A program made the position numbers and the translations under genes. The notes beneath the pieces are model-generated. The model made no database searches. It worked only from the letters and a program-made list of their open reading frames with translations, and was not told the DNA's origin. A stretch of 64,000 nt of DNA from the NCBI GenBank assembly GCA_029204225.1, contig CM055095.1, positions 13,131,440 through 13,195,439 on the forward strand. The letters are read 5' to 3'. The stretch is from Diphasiastrum complanatum (Eukaryota > Streptophyta > Lycopodiopsida > Lycopodiales > Lycopodiaceae). Positions within the stretch are counted from its first letter, which is position 1. The number at the start of each line of letters is the position of its first letter. Positions 34,107 to 44,940 of this stretch are shown piece by piece.

Positions 34107-34179
<73 letters not shown>
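34107..34179. repeat. (CT)n microsatellite at the 5' end of LINE H
   Basis: About 36 CT units. The left flank is non-LINE DNA; LINE ORF1 sequence begins within about 15 bases of the right end. Confidence 0.95.
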
Positions 34180-34182
<3 letters not shown>

Positions 34183-34193
34183 ACACAAATTTT

Positions 34194-34745
34194 GATGGAT
34201 GACAACCTTACCTACATACAAGATACAAGTGGCAGAATGACGTCAAGCCTTCCAGGAAGCCAAGACATCAGGTCAGAGAGTGATTTAACGAGATGGTCAA
34301 ATACGTTGTCTTAATAGAGCTTCGGGCGACTCTCGCCAATAAGGTCTTATAGATTTTATTACAGGGTGAAATATTCGATTATTTACTGAGATGCGTGAGA
34401 GCCAGGTCAAAGGGCTGCCTAAATTTTCAGGATATAGATGGGATTCAGTATACAAATCAAAGATGAGATTTGCGAGTGGCAGAGGTTCAGGCGGGGTTGC
34501 ATGCCTATATTGGGAGTCACTACATCCAGTCTTGGACTTCATCAAACATGATGGGCATGCACGCTACATTTGGGTTCGTATCTCAAGACGTGATCAGTTT
34601 GGATAGGGATCTATTCATTGCAGTTTGCTACTTTACTCCAGAGTGCTCTTCCTTTGCGGATGGCATCGGTTCTCCTTATGTTGATCTCTTTGCTGACATT
34701 GTTAGATTCACTGATCATGGATATGTTCTTCTCATTGGCGACTTT
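34194..34745 (+). pseudogene. LINE H ORF1 end and endonuclease, first part
   Basis: MDDNLTYIQDTSGRMTSSLP (34194 on) equals YMDDDLTYIQ of N4 ORF1. The endonuclease then shows MRESQVKGLPKFSGYRWDSV, GRGSGGVACLYWES, DLFIAVCYFTPECSSF and GYVLLIGDF, the last being the start of the catalytic GDFN motif. The expected first block (WN..G) is degraded. Insertion of element F interrupts the codons after GDF. Confidence 0.8.
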
Positions 34746-35208
34746 TGTTAGAGTCCAGTTATGACTCTATCATGATCTCGGCACGGCCGGTTACCAGAGG
34801 GCCTGAGGCCTAGTATTGGCAAGGGTCGGTGACCGACGAGGACATTTGTCCCAAGTAGGGACCGGTGCGTCACAAGCAGTGATCCGGTGTGGCCGCCTGA
34901 CAAGCTGTCAGAGACGCGGTGTGTGTTTATCGGGACCCTAGACGTCAGTGACGAGATGCTAGCCGGCAAGTAGTCGGGGTGACCAAGCGGGTCACATGTC
35001 TTGGGCGGGGCACGGGGGTGGTACCCTATGAGTCACTCAGTATTCACAGGTCACAGGGGTCATGCATGCCAAGTGGACTGATCACCCACAGGGGGATGCC
35101 ATGTGCCAGTTGACAGGAATAGCAGGTAGGAGGACTCAAAAAGAGGGGGTGCGTATGGTTGGGAGGTTCATTCTACACATCGGCCTTCTAGGATTCACGA
35201 GCTTGGAG
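34746..35208 (+). repeat. Element F left LTR
   Basis: Matches 39795-40256, up to CACGAGCTTGGAGAGA. After that the copies diverge and the left copy lacks the CTTGTGACA end, so its inner boundary is uncertain and no clear primer site was found. Confidence 0.8.
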
Positions 35209-35591
35209 AGAGCCTCGTTCTAGAGAGAGAACAGCTCGTTCTAGAGAAAACATCAATTTTCTTAGTCTTTTTTGGGGGAGTGCAAAAGGAGAAGTGGGGG
35301 AATTGATGCCCTGCAATGGATCGCTAGTGAATAGGGAGCTTGTGCCTCGATGTGAGCCAAAAAACAGGGATTTACAGATCTGAAAAAGAATTGAACATGA
35401 AAAAATGAATTTTGTAGGAAACTGAAAAATGGCCATAACTTTCTCTACGCTTATCAGATTGCTATGTGCAAGCTCGCATGGATAGTGTGGAGAAGACCGT
35501 CGCAGAGATGCGAGCGATGATGGTAGCTAGTGGTTATGCGTCCTCCTCATAGCATGCTCCGCGTTATCCTTATCCATTTCCATCTTCTGTC

Positions 35592-36460
35592 GTTCCTCCT
35601 GTGTTACCTCCACCCTACCCAGAAGACAAAGATATTAAGCCTACTTGTTTCGCAGGAAGCACTACCCAACGCACAACTCATATAGTAGATCAGTGGTTGC
35701 ATAAGTGGGAGGAATATTTTGATTTGAAGCGGTCCCCAACTGATGAGGGTTGGCGGGTCCGCAAAGCTGCTTACCATTTCACTGATTTTGCTGACAGGTG
35801 GTGGTGCAAGTTGTTGAAGTCTAATCAGACTCCATCCACCTGGATTGATTTTAAGCGGGCTTCAGTTCATTCCTCCACATGAGCATGTGCATGCGACGGA
35901 TGCTTGGCTTTTGCATCGTCAGAGGCAGTACATGATGGTGCAGGAATATGCTGATAGGTATCGGGAGATGCTTTCAAGATTCCAAAAGAGATTCCTGAGT
36001 GGCTAGTAGTCCACAAGTTCATATTTGGCCTTCGTGAAGAGTTGAGGCCTTCAGTGCTTAATGAAGGGTGCAAGACCTTAGAAGAGGCGGTTGCTACAGC
36101 TCTCAACTTTGAAGGTAATGTGCGCACCAAGGCTGAATCTGGAGAGCCAAGCTGACCTCAGAAGAAGGGTTCGCGAAAGTCTGGCCAAGCTGGTCAGAAA
36201 GGCTTTTCGCAGAAGGATCCTATCCAGATGCAGCAGACTTTGAAGCCCAAGGCGGGATCTCCTATGGCTTGACATGCTTACGACAAGTCTCCCCTTAGTC
36301 TTGAGCAAAAGGAAAAGGCCAAGAAAGACGGATTATGTTTGTTCTGTCTTGGCAATCATTTTTTCAAAGATTGTCCTCAACATACGAGCAAGAAGCTCCA
36401 TGTTATGCCGCAATGTCAAGATGAGGACAAGGATGAGGAAATTTTGGATGACTTGTTGGT
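35592..36460 (+). pseudogene. Element F gag with zinc knuckle
   Basis: Frame 35601-35882 reads YPEDKDIKPTCFAGSTTQRT, WLHKWEEYFDLKR and ADRWWCKLLKSN, the start of the retrotransposon gag domain. After a frameshift come QYMMVQEYADRYREMLSR, FGLREELRPSVLNEG and EEAVATALNFEG. The knuckle CLFCLGNHFFKDC lies near 36340-36378, with only three residues between the second Cys and His (usually four). The frames are broken several times. Confidence 0.75.
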
Positions 36461-36740
36461 AAGTGACGATGATAGTGAACTGATACGCATGAGGGGAAAG
36501 CTAGAAGGTCATGACGTGCTCGTCTTGCTTGACACCGATTCCTCGCATAATATTATCAATTCTCCCGTGCTGAGGAAGTTTCGCTTAGCTACTGTTCCAT
36601 CTGATTACCGGTATACTGTTGAGATGCCAAATGGTAAGGGAACAGAGGTTTTGGGATGAAAGTTCTCTATTTAGACGCATAACGAGAAGTTAGACTTTGA
36701 AATTACTAAGCTAGCTAAGTTTGATATTGTACTTGGTAAG
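36460..36740 (+). pseudogene. Element F aspartic protease
   Basis: GHDVLVLLDTDSSHNIINSP carries the active site, where DTG is changed to DTD. TVEMPNGKGTEVLG and FDIVLGKRWH (the DIxLGxxWL flap region) follow. A stop at 36658 separates them. The substitution of the catalytic Gly and the stop indicate inactivity. Confidence 0.7.
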
Positions 36741-36745
36741 CGGTG

Positions 36746-37824
36746 GCATGCAAGTAAGCAGCCCGCTATAGATTTTAAGTCACATGTGTATAAGTTTGGG
36801 CATGAGGGTATGTCTCATGTCTTAAAGGGGGAGAGACCATCTGTTGAGGGTCCTCTTGTTACCTGTATGCAAATAAAGAGAATGGAGATATAGTATTTGT
36901 GGTTGTGTTATGTGAATGTTGATTCCAGTTTTGATTCTTATGTTGACACTCACTAATAAACCACAAGAAGCTTCATCTACTTTTGCATCCCCTAGTGCAC
37001 ATGCATTTTCATTACAGCCTAGATGTGACCCAACAAGTGAGTTGGAGAAGTCCATCCGCACTCAATTTAGACACGTGCTAATTAGTAATATGCCAGAGGG
37101 ATTGCCGCCTAGTCAGAACGTTGATCATTGTATTGAGCTCGTTCCAGGGGCAAGTCCGGTATGTAGGCCTCCTTATAGGATGAGCCTAAAAGAGGAAGAG
37201 GAAGTCAGAAAGATGTTGGAGTATCTCAAGCTCGGGTACATCCGTCCTAGTTATTCACCTTTCGCCTCTCCTATTTTACTTGTTAAGAAAAAGGATGGTA
37301 GTTTCGGATGTGTGTAGATTACAGGGGATTGAATAAGATCACTGTAAAGCACATGTATCTGATGCTCAGGATTGATGATCTACTAGATGCGTTGCAAGGT
37401 GCAACCATTTTCAGTAAGATAGATCTCAAAAGTGGATACCATCAAATACGGATTCGAGATGAAGACATCCAGAAGACGGCCTTCCGAACCCGTTTCCGAC
37501 CCAGCCACGTTCATGATGCTCATGAACGATGTCTTGTGAGATTATATGGGCAAGTTTATAGTCAATTTTATTGACGATATATTGGTTTTTAGTAAAGCGG
37601 TCGAGGAGCATGAGGTTCACCTCAAGACCGTATTTGGCAAGTTACAAGCTTTTGTCTTGTACGCCAATGCTCAGAAGATAGAGTTGTGTAAAACTCGTGT
37701 CGAGTATTTGGGTCACGTAGTGACAGCTGAGGGTATTTCGGTTGACTCAGCCAAGGTCGCTGTGGTTAAGAAGTGGCCGAGGCCTGCCAATTGCAATCTT
37801 TCTTAGGCTTTTGTAAGTTCTACC
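36746..37824 (+). pseudogene. Element F reverse transcriptase, copy 1
   Basis: Reads [64 protein letters not shown] and [16 protein letters not shown]. The [15 protein letters not shown] block is missing (about 45 bases deleted near 37496). It ends LGFCKFYR at about 37820, where it meets the second copy at a GGCATGC junction. The unit repeats with period 1079 bp. Confidence 0.85.
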
Positions 37825-38916
37825 GGCATGCAAGTAAGCAGCCCGCTATAGATTTTAAGTCACATGTGTATAAGTTTGGGCACGAGGGTATGTCTCATGT
37901 CTTAAAGGGAGAGAGACCATCTGTTGAGGGTCCTCTTGTTACCTGTATGCAAATAAAGAGAACGGAGATTCAGTATTTGTGGTTGTGTTATGTGAATGTT
38001 GATTCCAATTTTGATTCTTATTTTGGTAATAATCAGATAAGCACGCTCACTAATGAACCACAAGAAGCTTCATTTACTTTTGCATCCCCTAGTGCACATG
38101 CATTGTCATAATAGCCAAGATGTGACCCAACAAGTGAGTTGGAGAAGTCCATCCCCACTCAGTTTAAAAACGTGCTAATTAGTAATATGCCAAAGGGATT
38201 GCCGCCTAGACGGAACGTTGATCATCGTATTGAGCTTGTTCCAGGGGCAAGTCCGGTATGTAGGCCTCCTTATAGGATGAGCTTAAAAGAGCAAGAGGAA
38301 GTCAGAAAGATGTTGGAGAAGTATCTCAAGCTGGGGTACATCCATCCTAGTTATTCACCTTTCGCCTCTCCTGTTTTACTTGTCAAGAAAAAGGATGGTA
38401 GTTTCCGAATGTGTGTAGATTACAGAGAATTGAATAAGATCACTGTAAAGCACAGGTATTCGATGCCCAGGATTGATGATCTACTGGATGCGTTGCAAGG
38501 TGCAACCACTTTCAATAAGATAGATCTCAAAAGTGGCTACCATCAAATACGAATTCGAGATGAAGACGTCCAGAAGACGGCCTTCCAAACCCGTTTCGGT
38601 CATTATGAGTTTTTGGTTATGCCATTTGGATTAACCAATGCACAACCACGTTCATGATGCTCATGAACGATGTCTTGCGAGACTATATGGGTAAGTTTGT
38701 CGTCAATTTTATTGACGATATATTGGTTTTTAGTAAAGCGGTCGAGGAGCATGAGATTCATCGCAAGACCGTATTGGGCAAGTTACAAGCTTCTGTCTTG
38801 CGCCAATGCTCAGAAGACAGAGTTGTGTAAGACTTGTGTCGAGTATTTGGGTCACGTAGTGACAGTTGAGGGTATTTCGGTTGACCCAGCCAAGGTGGCT
38901 ATGGTTAAGAAGTGGT
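37825..38916 (+). pseudogene. Element F reverse transcriptase, copy 2
   Basis: A direct repeat of copy 1 starting at GGCATGCAAGTAAGCAG. It keeps the [16 protein letters not shown] block that copy 1 lost, but has a one-base loss right after it (TNAQPRS, then stop) and another shift before [19 protein letters not shown] provides the catalytic Asp pair. It ends VAMVKKW, fused in frame to integrase. Confidence 0.85.
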
Positions 38917-39773
38917 CGACTGACAGGGATCCCAAGTTTACGGGAAATTTCTGGATTGAGGTGTTCGCCAAGCTGGGAACACAGTTGCGGATGAGTAGCT
39001 CTAAGCATCCTCAGACGGATGGTCAGACAGAGCGAGTGAACCAGGGCTTGGAAGATATGCCTAGGGCATATGTTAGTAGTACACAAACAGACTGGGTAAA
39101 GCATTTACCGCTATTGGAGTTCGCGTACAATGATAAGAGACCTACGTCCACTAGATTGAATCCATTTGAGCTCAATTATGGTTTCAGGCAACTTAGTCCT
39201 GCAATCATAGGGATTCCGCATAGGGTACCTAGTGTTGTAGAGTTTTTTACTCAGATGCAGCAGAAGCTAGAGATGGCACGAGATAACTTGTCCAAGGCTG
39301 TGGCTAGGGCAAAGAGTTATGCCCGTGAGAACCATGCCTATCGGGAATTTGAGGAAGGAGATTGGGTGTTTTTACTAATCCCTTCGAAGTCGAAGGTGCT
39401 ACGCACAGGAAGGTGCGCCAAGTTATCTCCTAGGTATTGTGAACCATGGTTGATTATTAAGAAGGTGAGCCAAGTAGCTTATAAGCTACAACTACCTGTG
39501 GGATGCAAGGTGCATCCAATATTTCATGTTAGCAAACTGAAGAAATGTTTGCACGATGGCGATAGCCTGGTGGAAGGTCTAGTGTCTCTAGAGGAGAAAG
39601 ACACCACAGGTTATGGGCCAGAAAGAGTCCTAGAGCGAATGGAACGACGATTGCGGAATCCCCTCCTTCAAGAGTATCTAGTAATTTGGAAAGGGCATCT
39701 ATTGTCAGATGCTACTTGGGAGACGACGACATTGCAGAAGTCTTACCCAGAGTTTGTCATCGAGGACCAATGA
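38917..39773 (+). pseudogene. Element F integrase C-terminal half and chromodomain
   Basis: One open frame continues from RT copy 2 into STDRDPKFTGNFW (second catalytic Asp), HPQTDGQTERVNQ (catalytic Glu), LLEFAYNDKRP, GDWVFLLIPSKSK, KVHPIFHVSKLKK and a chromodomain (PERVLERMERR, EYLVIWKGHLLSDATWE) to the stop at 39773. The zinc finger and first Asp are absent, so strand transfer is not expected. Confidence 0.85.
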
Positions 39774-39780
39774 CTTGCCA

Positions 39781-39794
39781 GAGGAGGAAAGGAT
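39781..39794 (+). other. Element F polypurine tract
   Basis: GAGGAGGAAAGGAT directly precedes the right LTR start TGTTAGAG. Confidence 0.8.
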
Positions 39795-40270
39795 TGTTAG
39801 AGTCCAGTAACGACTCTATCATGATCTCGGCATGGCCGGTTACCAGAGAGCCTGAGGCCTAGTATTGGCAAGGGTCAGTGACCGACGAGGACATCTGTCC
39901 CAAGTAGGGACCGGTGCGTCACAAGCAGTGATCCGGTGTGGCCGCCTGACAACTTAAGAGAGACGCGATGTGTGTTTTGACCATTGGGACCCTAGCCGTC
40001 AGTGACGAGATGCTAGCCGGCAAGTAGTCGGGGTGACCAAGCGGGTCACAGATCTTTGGCGGGGCATGGGGGTGGTACTCTATGAGTCACTCATTATTTA
40101 CGGGTCACAGGGGTCATGCATGCCAAGTGGACTGATCACCCACAAGGGGATGCCATGTGCCAGTTAAGAGGAATAGTAGGTAGAAGGACTCAAAGAGGGG
40201 GCGCTTGGGAGGTTCATTCTACACACCGGCCTTCTAGGATTCACGAGCTTGGAGAGACTTGCTTGTGACA
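39795..40270 (+). repeat. Element F right LTR (476 bp)
   Basis: Starts TGTTAGAGTCCAGTAACGAC and ends GACTTGCTTGTGACA, followed by TSD ACTTT at 40271. Confidence 0.9.
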
Positions 40271-40317
40271 ACTTTAATGCTAGAACCACATCGAGACAAG
40301 CCGACTTTCATGACATT
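40271..40317 (+). pseudogene. LINE H endonuclease, middle part
   Basis: With the ACTTT of the TSD it reads FNARTTSRQADFHD, completing GDFN from 34740. ACATT at 40313-40317 is the TSD of element G. Confidence 0.8.
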
Positions 40318-40808
40318 TGTAAAGTCCTACACACAGGATACTGATCTAAGCATACCAATCAAAGCAACAACACAAGGGAACGGGTGGTGGATAAACCAGC
40401 CCAACCAAACCTAGATCATACAGATCTAGCCCCCAAGCTCTGGATCAATCACAGTCATGGAAAGAGGAATCACACTAGCAGCATGTAGCTACCAATCACA
40501 GAATCAAGCATACACTAGTGAGAGCCCAATAGGTATACTTATACCCTCCAAGGCCCATGCACCACTAGTAGTGCATTGTGAAACCTCATTGGACACCTCT
40601 ACAGCCTATCTGGGCCACGTCATCCAGTTCCCTAATGACTCACTAATAGACCCATACCAACTCCAACACCATGTGTTTAGGCCTACAACCATTAATTATG
40701 ACCATGTACTCATAAGGGCCCCAATTCCCTTATAGTCACAATTAACTTACGGGTTGTTGGTCGTCCCTAGCATGGACACGCTACCCGAGACCAGTCATGG
40801 GCATGACA
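40318..40808 (-). repeat. Element G 3' LTR (491 bp)
   Basis: Complete copy. It matches 42027-42488 from ATACTGATCTAAGC to the GACCAGTCATGGGCATGACA end. Confidence 0.9.
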
Positions 40809-40864
40809 TTCTTCCCCCCTTATTCAAGTTCTGTCCTCAAAACTTAAAACTGGGAAAGTTCCTC

Positions 40865-42022
40865 CTTAAACTTCCCTCCTTTTCCCAGGAATCATCATCG
40901 TCGGTACATCCCTTCCATTGAACCAGATGCTCGGTTGATCTTTTCGGGTTCAAGTCGAGATACACCCGACGATTCATCCAACAGGCCCAATTGATCTCCA
41001 GATCCAAGATGCTCTCCTTCACGTAGACTCTTCTTGAGTCGGCTTACGTGAAATACCGGATGCACTTGAGATCCTTCCGAGAGTTCCAATTGGTAAGCTA
41101 AGGAGCCGATCTTTTTCAAGATCCTATACGGTCCTCTATATCTAATGTTTGCCGGTACGCATTACACTTGAATCCTTCGGGATTCTCAAATATACCCAAT
41201 CCCCCACTTGGAAGTCTCTCAGTGATCTTTTCATATCTGCATAATGTCGGTCCCTATCCTGGGCACACTGGACATTTTCATGTGCAATCCGTAGCATTTC
41301 CTGCATATCATGTAGAAAATCCGCTACCTTCTGAAACTTGATCGTCCGAGTCTCTACCGCAATGGGTGATCTAGGCTCAAATCCGTACATAAGCATAAAC
41401 GGGCTATAACCGGTAGCCGAATGCTTACTACTGTTATAGGAAAACTCGATTAATGGAAGATACTTCTCCCAATCAGATTGTCGTCGGGAAACATATGCCC
41501 GAAGCATTTGTTCCATCGTCTGATTTGTTCTTTCCGTCTGTCCATCCATCTCAAGATGATCAAAAGAACCCAAGCTCAGAGTCGTCTCTAGTTTAGCAAA
41601 CACGGCCGGCCAAAAGTGACCGGTGAACTTCGGATCGCGATCGCTCACAATATCTCTTGGTAATCCGTAAAGTCTAAACAGACGCTCTACAAATATCTGA
41701 GCTAAATCAGAAGCCTTCGCGGTGGCCTTTACCGGAATAAATGTAGCCAATTTGGTAAGACGGTCGACCGCAACCCAAATTGCATCATGTTGTTTATTCG
41801 TCCGCGGTAACCCAACCACGAAATCCATGGAAATACTATCCCATCTTTTATCCGAGATATCCAATGGATGCAACAATCCGCCAGCCTTATGGCGTTCAGC
41901 TTTATTCAACTGGCATTGGTCACACTTGACCACATAAGATTCTACAAAAGGCTTGAGTTTTGGCCAATAAAAGTCCCTTCGTACCAAATCTAATGTACGA
42001 TGTATGTAGGGATGTCCTGTGC
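40865..42022 (-). pseudogene. Element G integrase and chromodomain
   Basis: The long minus-strand frame (to 41142) has GHPYIHRTLDLVRRDFYWP, then CDQCQ (zinc finger; the first His part is lost). The core follows: DAIWVAVDRLTKLATFIP, IVSDRDPKFTGHFW and DGQTERTNQTMEQ, so the D, D and E residues are all kept. GDWVYLRIPKDSS comes next. After a shift near 41142 come QVHPVFHVSRLKKSL and a chromodomain end (LVQWKGCTDDDDSWE). The first codons of the open frame are LTR-derived. It is the best-preserved integrase in the window. Confidence 0.85.
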
Positions 42023-42026
42023 ATGA

Positions 42027-42488
42027 ATACTGATCTAAGCAACAACACAAGGGAACGGGTGGTGGATAAACCAGCCCAACCAAACCTAGATCATACAGAT
42101 CTAGCCCCCAAGCTATGGATCAATCACAGTCATGGAAAGAGGAATCACACTAGCAGCATGTAGCTACCAATCACAGAATCAAGCATACACTAGTTAGAGC
42201 CCAATAGGTACACTTCTACCCTCCAAGGCCCATGCACCACTAGTAGTGCACTGTGACACCTCACTGGACACCTCTGCAGCCTATCTGGGCCACGTCATCC
42301 AGTTCCCTAATGACTCACTGATAGACCCATACCAACTCCACCACCATGTGTTTAGGCCTACAACCATTAATTATGACCATGTACTCATAAGGGCCCCAAT
42401 TCCCTTATAGTCACAATTAACTTACGGGTTGTTGGTCTACCGGTCCCTAGCATGGACACGCTACCTGAGACCAGTCATGGGCATGACA
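42027..42488 (-). repeat. Element G 5' LTR, inner end truncated
   Basis: Outer end GGGCATGACA at 42488 is followed by TSD ACATT. The inner end at about 42027 abuts integrase sequence with no primer site. Confidence 0.85.
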
Positions 42489-42493
42489 ACATT

Positions 42494-43512
42494 GCTGATT
42501 AGTTATGTACACGAGCTATTGATTGGGATGATGCGGGAATTACCAGGACTTCAGCTAACTCACTGGGACTTACTGGATATGGTGAGTATTTGTTGTAGCT
42601 CGGTGAAGCCCATGAGTTAGCCATTTATAATGGCTTAGCTTGTACCCATTCGGGCAGCTACACATATCATCCTCATAGTGGCGGACACAGTGTTGTCGAC
42701 TACCTCATGGGGCCACCATCCTTTATCCCACTGAATTCACACTTCCAGATCCTTCCCACTACTCTCTCTGATCACTCCTTCATGTCCTTTCACATGGGGT
42801 CGTCCATCCCAACCTCACCACCTTTGCCCCACTCCTTTATTGACCGTGCACCCAAATAGTCCTTCGCTCAACCTTACATCGTAATCTACCAAGATGCTCT
42901 TATTTCATTACTACACCACTTTCCACATGATAGTCCATTGGAGTCACAGGCCGATTTTCTTACGACCTCGCTTCATACTATTGCCTTAGTATCTTTCCCA
43001 TTTAAACCCTACTTACGTCCTTCCAAATCCTCTCATCCTATTCGACTTCCTTGGTTCAATGAAGAGCGTCGTGCTTTACATCTCCGAGTTGCCCATGCAT
43101 GACTATACAGAGCTCCCCTTTACCTGTCTTGTATTTGGTATGAGGCAGGCTGCTGCAGCTAGACTTAGAAAAGGTCATACACGACAAAACCCCTTCTTTG
43201 CCCTCTAGATCCGACCGATTAGGGAGGCACGGAAAGAGATTCTGTTTTTGGAAGTTTATTCGAGATGCCCCGCGTACTTAGTAAATGTCAGCTTTTTGAT
43301 ACTCTTGTTACCCCCACAACATTATATGCAGTAGAAGCATGGTGTACAAGTCTCCCTTCATCTGACTGGGCCAGTATCTCATACTTGTAAATCCTTATGC
43401 TATCACATATGATATGGGCTAAGCCCTCCGTCCCACATCAAATCATTTTGGCTGAGTTTGCAGTTTCACCTCTACAGCTTGACGCCATCTTTCGGCTTAT
43501 CACGTATATTCA
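42494..43512 (+). pseudogene. LINE H endonuclease end, linker and ORF2 C-terminal part
   Basis: GHSVVDYLMGPP and TTLSDHSFMSF complete the endonuclease. PWFNEERRALHLRVAHA is the linker. After deletion of the RT, the C-terminal part LSKCQLFDTLVTPTTLYAVE, AWCTSLPSSDW and ILAEFAVSPLQLDAIFRLI is seen in changing frames. The sequence stops at about 43512 against element I. Confidence 0.75.
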
Positions 43513-44118
43513 AATGATCAGATTGTTCTCCTTAATTGAGCAGAGATATAGATGCTCCTTCCTCGTTTTGCTGTAGACGAGGATGTCATCTAAAAATACG
43601 ACTACAAACTTACCCAAGTATGGTCTGAGGACACTATTCATCGAGGTCATAAAGGTAGCTGGAGCATTTGTGAGCCCAAATGGCATCACCTTGAACTCAT
43701 AATGACCGTGATGAGTCCTAAAAGCTGTTTTCGAGACATCTTCCGATTTTATACGGACTTGATGATATCCCGATCTAAGATCTGTTTTACTAAAAAATTT
43801 AGCCCCGTCGAGTTGATCAAACAACTCGTCTGCCCGAGGCATAGGGTATTTATTCTTTATTGTGACTTTATTGAGGGCTCTGTAATCTACGCAAAGACGC
43901 ATAGACCCCTCTTTCTTTTTCACCAAAAGGACTGGTGAGCCCCATGGTGAACTACTGGTCTGAATTTGGCCTTTCCCAAGATAATCTGTTAACTGCCTAG
44001 TTATTTCTTCATCCTCTGTTCGGTTGACCCGATACGGAGGTTTAGAAACAGGTGTTGTACCTGGTACTAGGTTTATTACATGATCTACCTCTCTGCTAGG
44101 TGGCAAACCATGTGGCAA
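43513..44118 (-). pseudogene. Element I reverse transcriptase
   Basis: An uninterrupted frame of about 190 codons: [74 protein letters not shown] and [18 protein letters not shown]. The FLDD motif provides the catalytic Asp pair. It is one of the few pol domains here without a stop, but thumb and RNase H are cut off at 43513. Confidence 0.85.
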
Positions 44119-44160
44119 AAGCTTTAGGAAAAATATTTTTAATTTTAGACAATAAAGTTT

Positions 44161-44910
44161 CTAATTTACTAATTTTTTACTGTATAGAACTAGAAATAGA
44201 AACTTCAGGAATAAACTGAAAGTCACATAAGCATACCTGATGGTCTTCGTCTTCGAATAGCTGACAGAGCTCTGAACTGCAGACCATAGGACTATTGGAA
44301 CATCATGCTCCCCATGCAACTGGATCTCTCGGCCTTTATGCTGAAAGATGAGGGTGTTCTCCTGATAGTTTCTGTGGAGGGAAGGTCCTAAACTGTAGAG
44401 CCAATCTCTCCCGAGAACAATATCTGTGCGATCCAGGTGCATTATCTGAAAGTTTAATTCATCTTGGTACCCCTGAATACCAAGATTCAAGTTACTTACC
44501 ATAGTTTCCCAGATTTTCTTATCTTCACCCTTAGCTAGTGAAACTATGTACCTATGCTGACTAGGTACTTCTGGTAGTTTAAGTTTTTTAACCAGGGTGT
44601 AGTTGATGAAATTATGGGTTGCCCCATCATCAACCATAACTCTTACTGTCTGGTTACCAACTTTCCCATGCATACGTCCTAGGTCATGCGGCCCAAAGCT
44701 AAAGGGTCTCGCTAGCATTGCAGAGGTCAGCTGGCAACAGTGTTCATGGTCTTCATGATACACTTTGATCTCGGAAGCTGCCGAGTCACTGGGAAAACTT
44801 ACAGTCTGAACAAGATGAACTTGTTTCTTATCTTTTTTATCTTTTTTAGTGAAAGGCCCCTTGGGACACTGCCTGATTGTGTGTCCCTTGCCCATACACA
44901 CAAAGCACAA
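44161..44910 (-). pseudogene. Element I zinc knuckle and protease
   Basis: An open frame of 249 codons. CFVCMGKGHTIRQC (CX2CX4HX4C) lies at its start. The protease region has VRVMVDDGATHNFINYT, where the usual DTGA is DDGA, and DIVLGRDWLYSLG. It ends in Phe/Leu-rich codons before RT. A stop at 44943 separates it from gag. Confidence 0.8.
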
Positions 44911-44940
44911 ACGTTCTTGTTTGGCTTTCTCAAAATCTTC

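Larger units (their letters stand above)
34746..40270 (+). mobile_element. Element F: Ty3/gypsy chromovirus with duplicated RT, 5.5 kb
   Basis: LTRs start TGTTAGAGTCC at 34746 and 39795, and the right LTR ends GTGACA at 40270. TSD ACTTT lies at 34741-34745 and 40271-40275. A purine tract (GAGGAGGAAAGGAT) precedes the right LTR. Interior: gag, zinc knuckle, protease, RT copy 1, RT copy 2, then integrase C-terminal half and chromodomain. RNase H and the integrase N-terminus are deleted. Chromodomains of chromoviruses guide insertion to particular chromatin. Confidence 0.9.
40318..42488 (-). mobile_element. Element G: truncated Ty3/gypsy chromovirus, 2.2 kb
   Basis: The left LTR 40318-40808 starts TGTAAAGTCC and ends GCATGACA. 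The right LTR 42027-42488 has the same outer end but is cut on its inner side. TSD ACATT lies at 40313-40317 and 42489-42493. On the minus strand the 3' LTR is preceded by the purine tract AATAAGGGGGGAAGAA (40809-40825). The interior holds only integrase and chromodomain; primer site, gag, protease and RT are lost in one deletion that joins the LTR to the integrase zinc finger. Confidence 0.9.
34180..43512 (+). mobile_element. LINE H, split by elements F and G, 3'-truncated
   Basis: Pieces: 34180-34745 (end of ORF1, endonuclease start), 40271-40317 (endonuclease GDFN region) and 42489-43512 (endonuclease end, linker, ORF2 C-terminal part). Removing F and G with one copy of each TSD gives continuous LINE sequence: the GDF codons at 34740 continue as NARTTSRQADFHD at 40276, then into 42494. 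The 3' end is cut near 43512, where minus-strand gypsy element I begins. Confidence 0.85.

Noticed and set aside
34107-34179. The CT tract here as the tail of another LINE
   Set aside because: The DNA to its left lacks the GACATTAATAAA end seen in the other copies, so it is treated as a target microsatellite.
34746-35208. Left LTR of F ending exactly at 35208
   Set aside because: Similarity with the right LTR ends there, but the terminal CTTGTGACA and a primer site are absent, so the true end cannot be fixed.
38730-39104. 124-codon minus-strand frame
   Set aside because: Antisense of the RT-integrase frame of element F.
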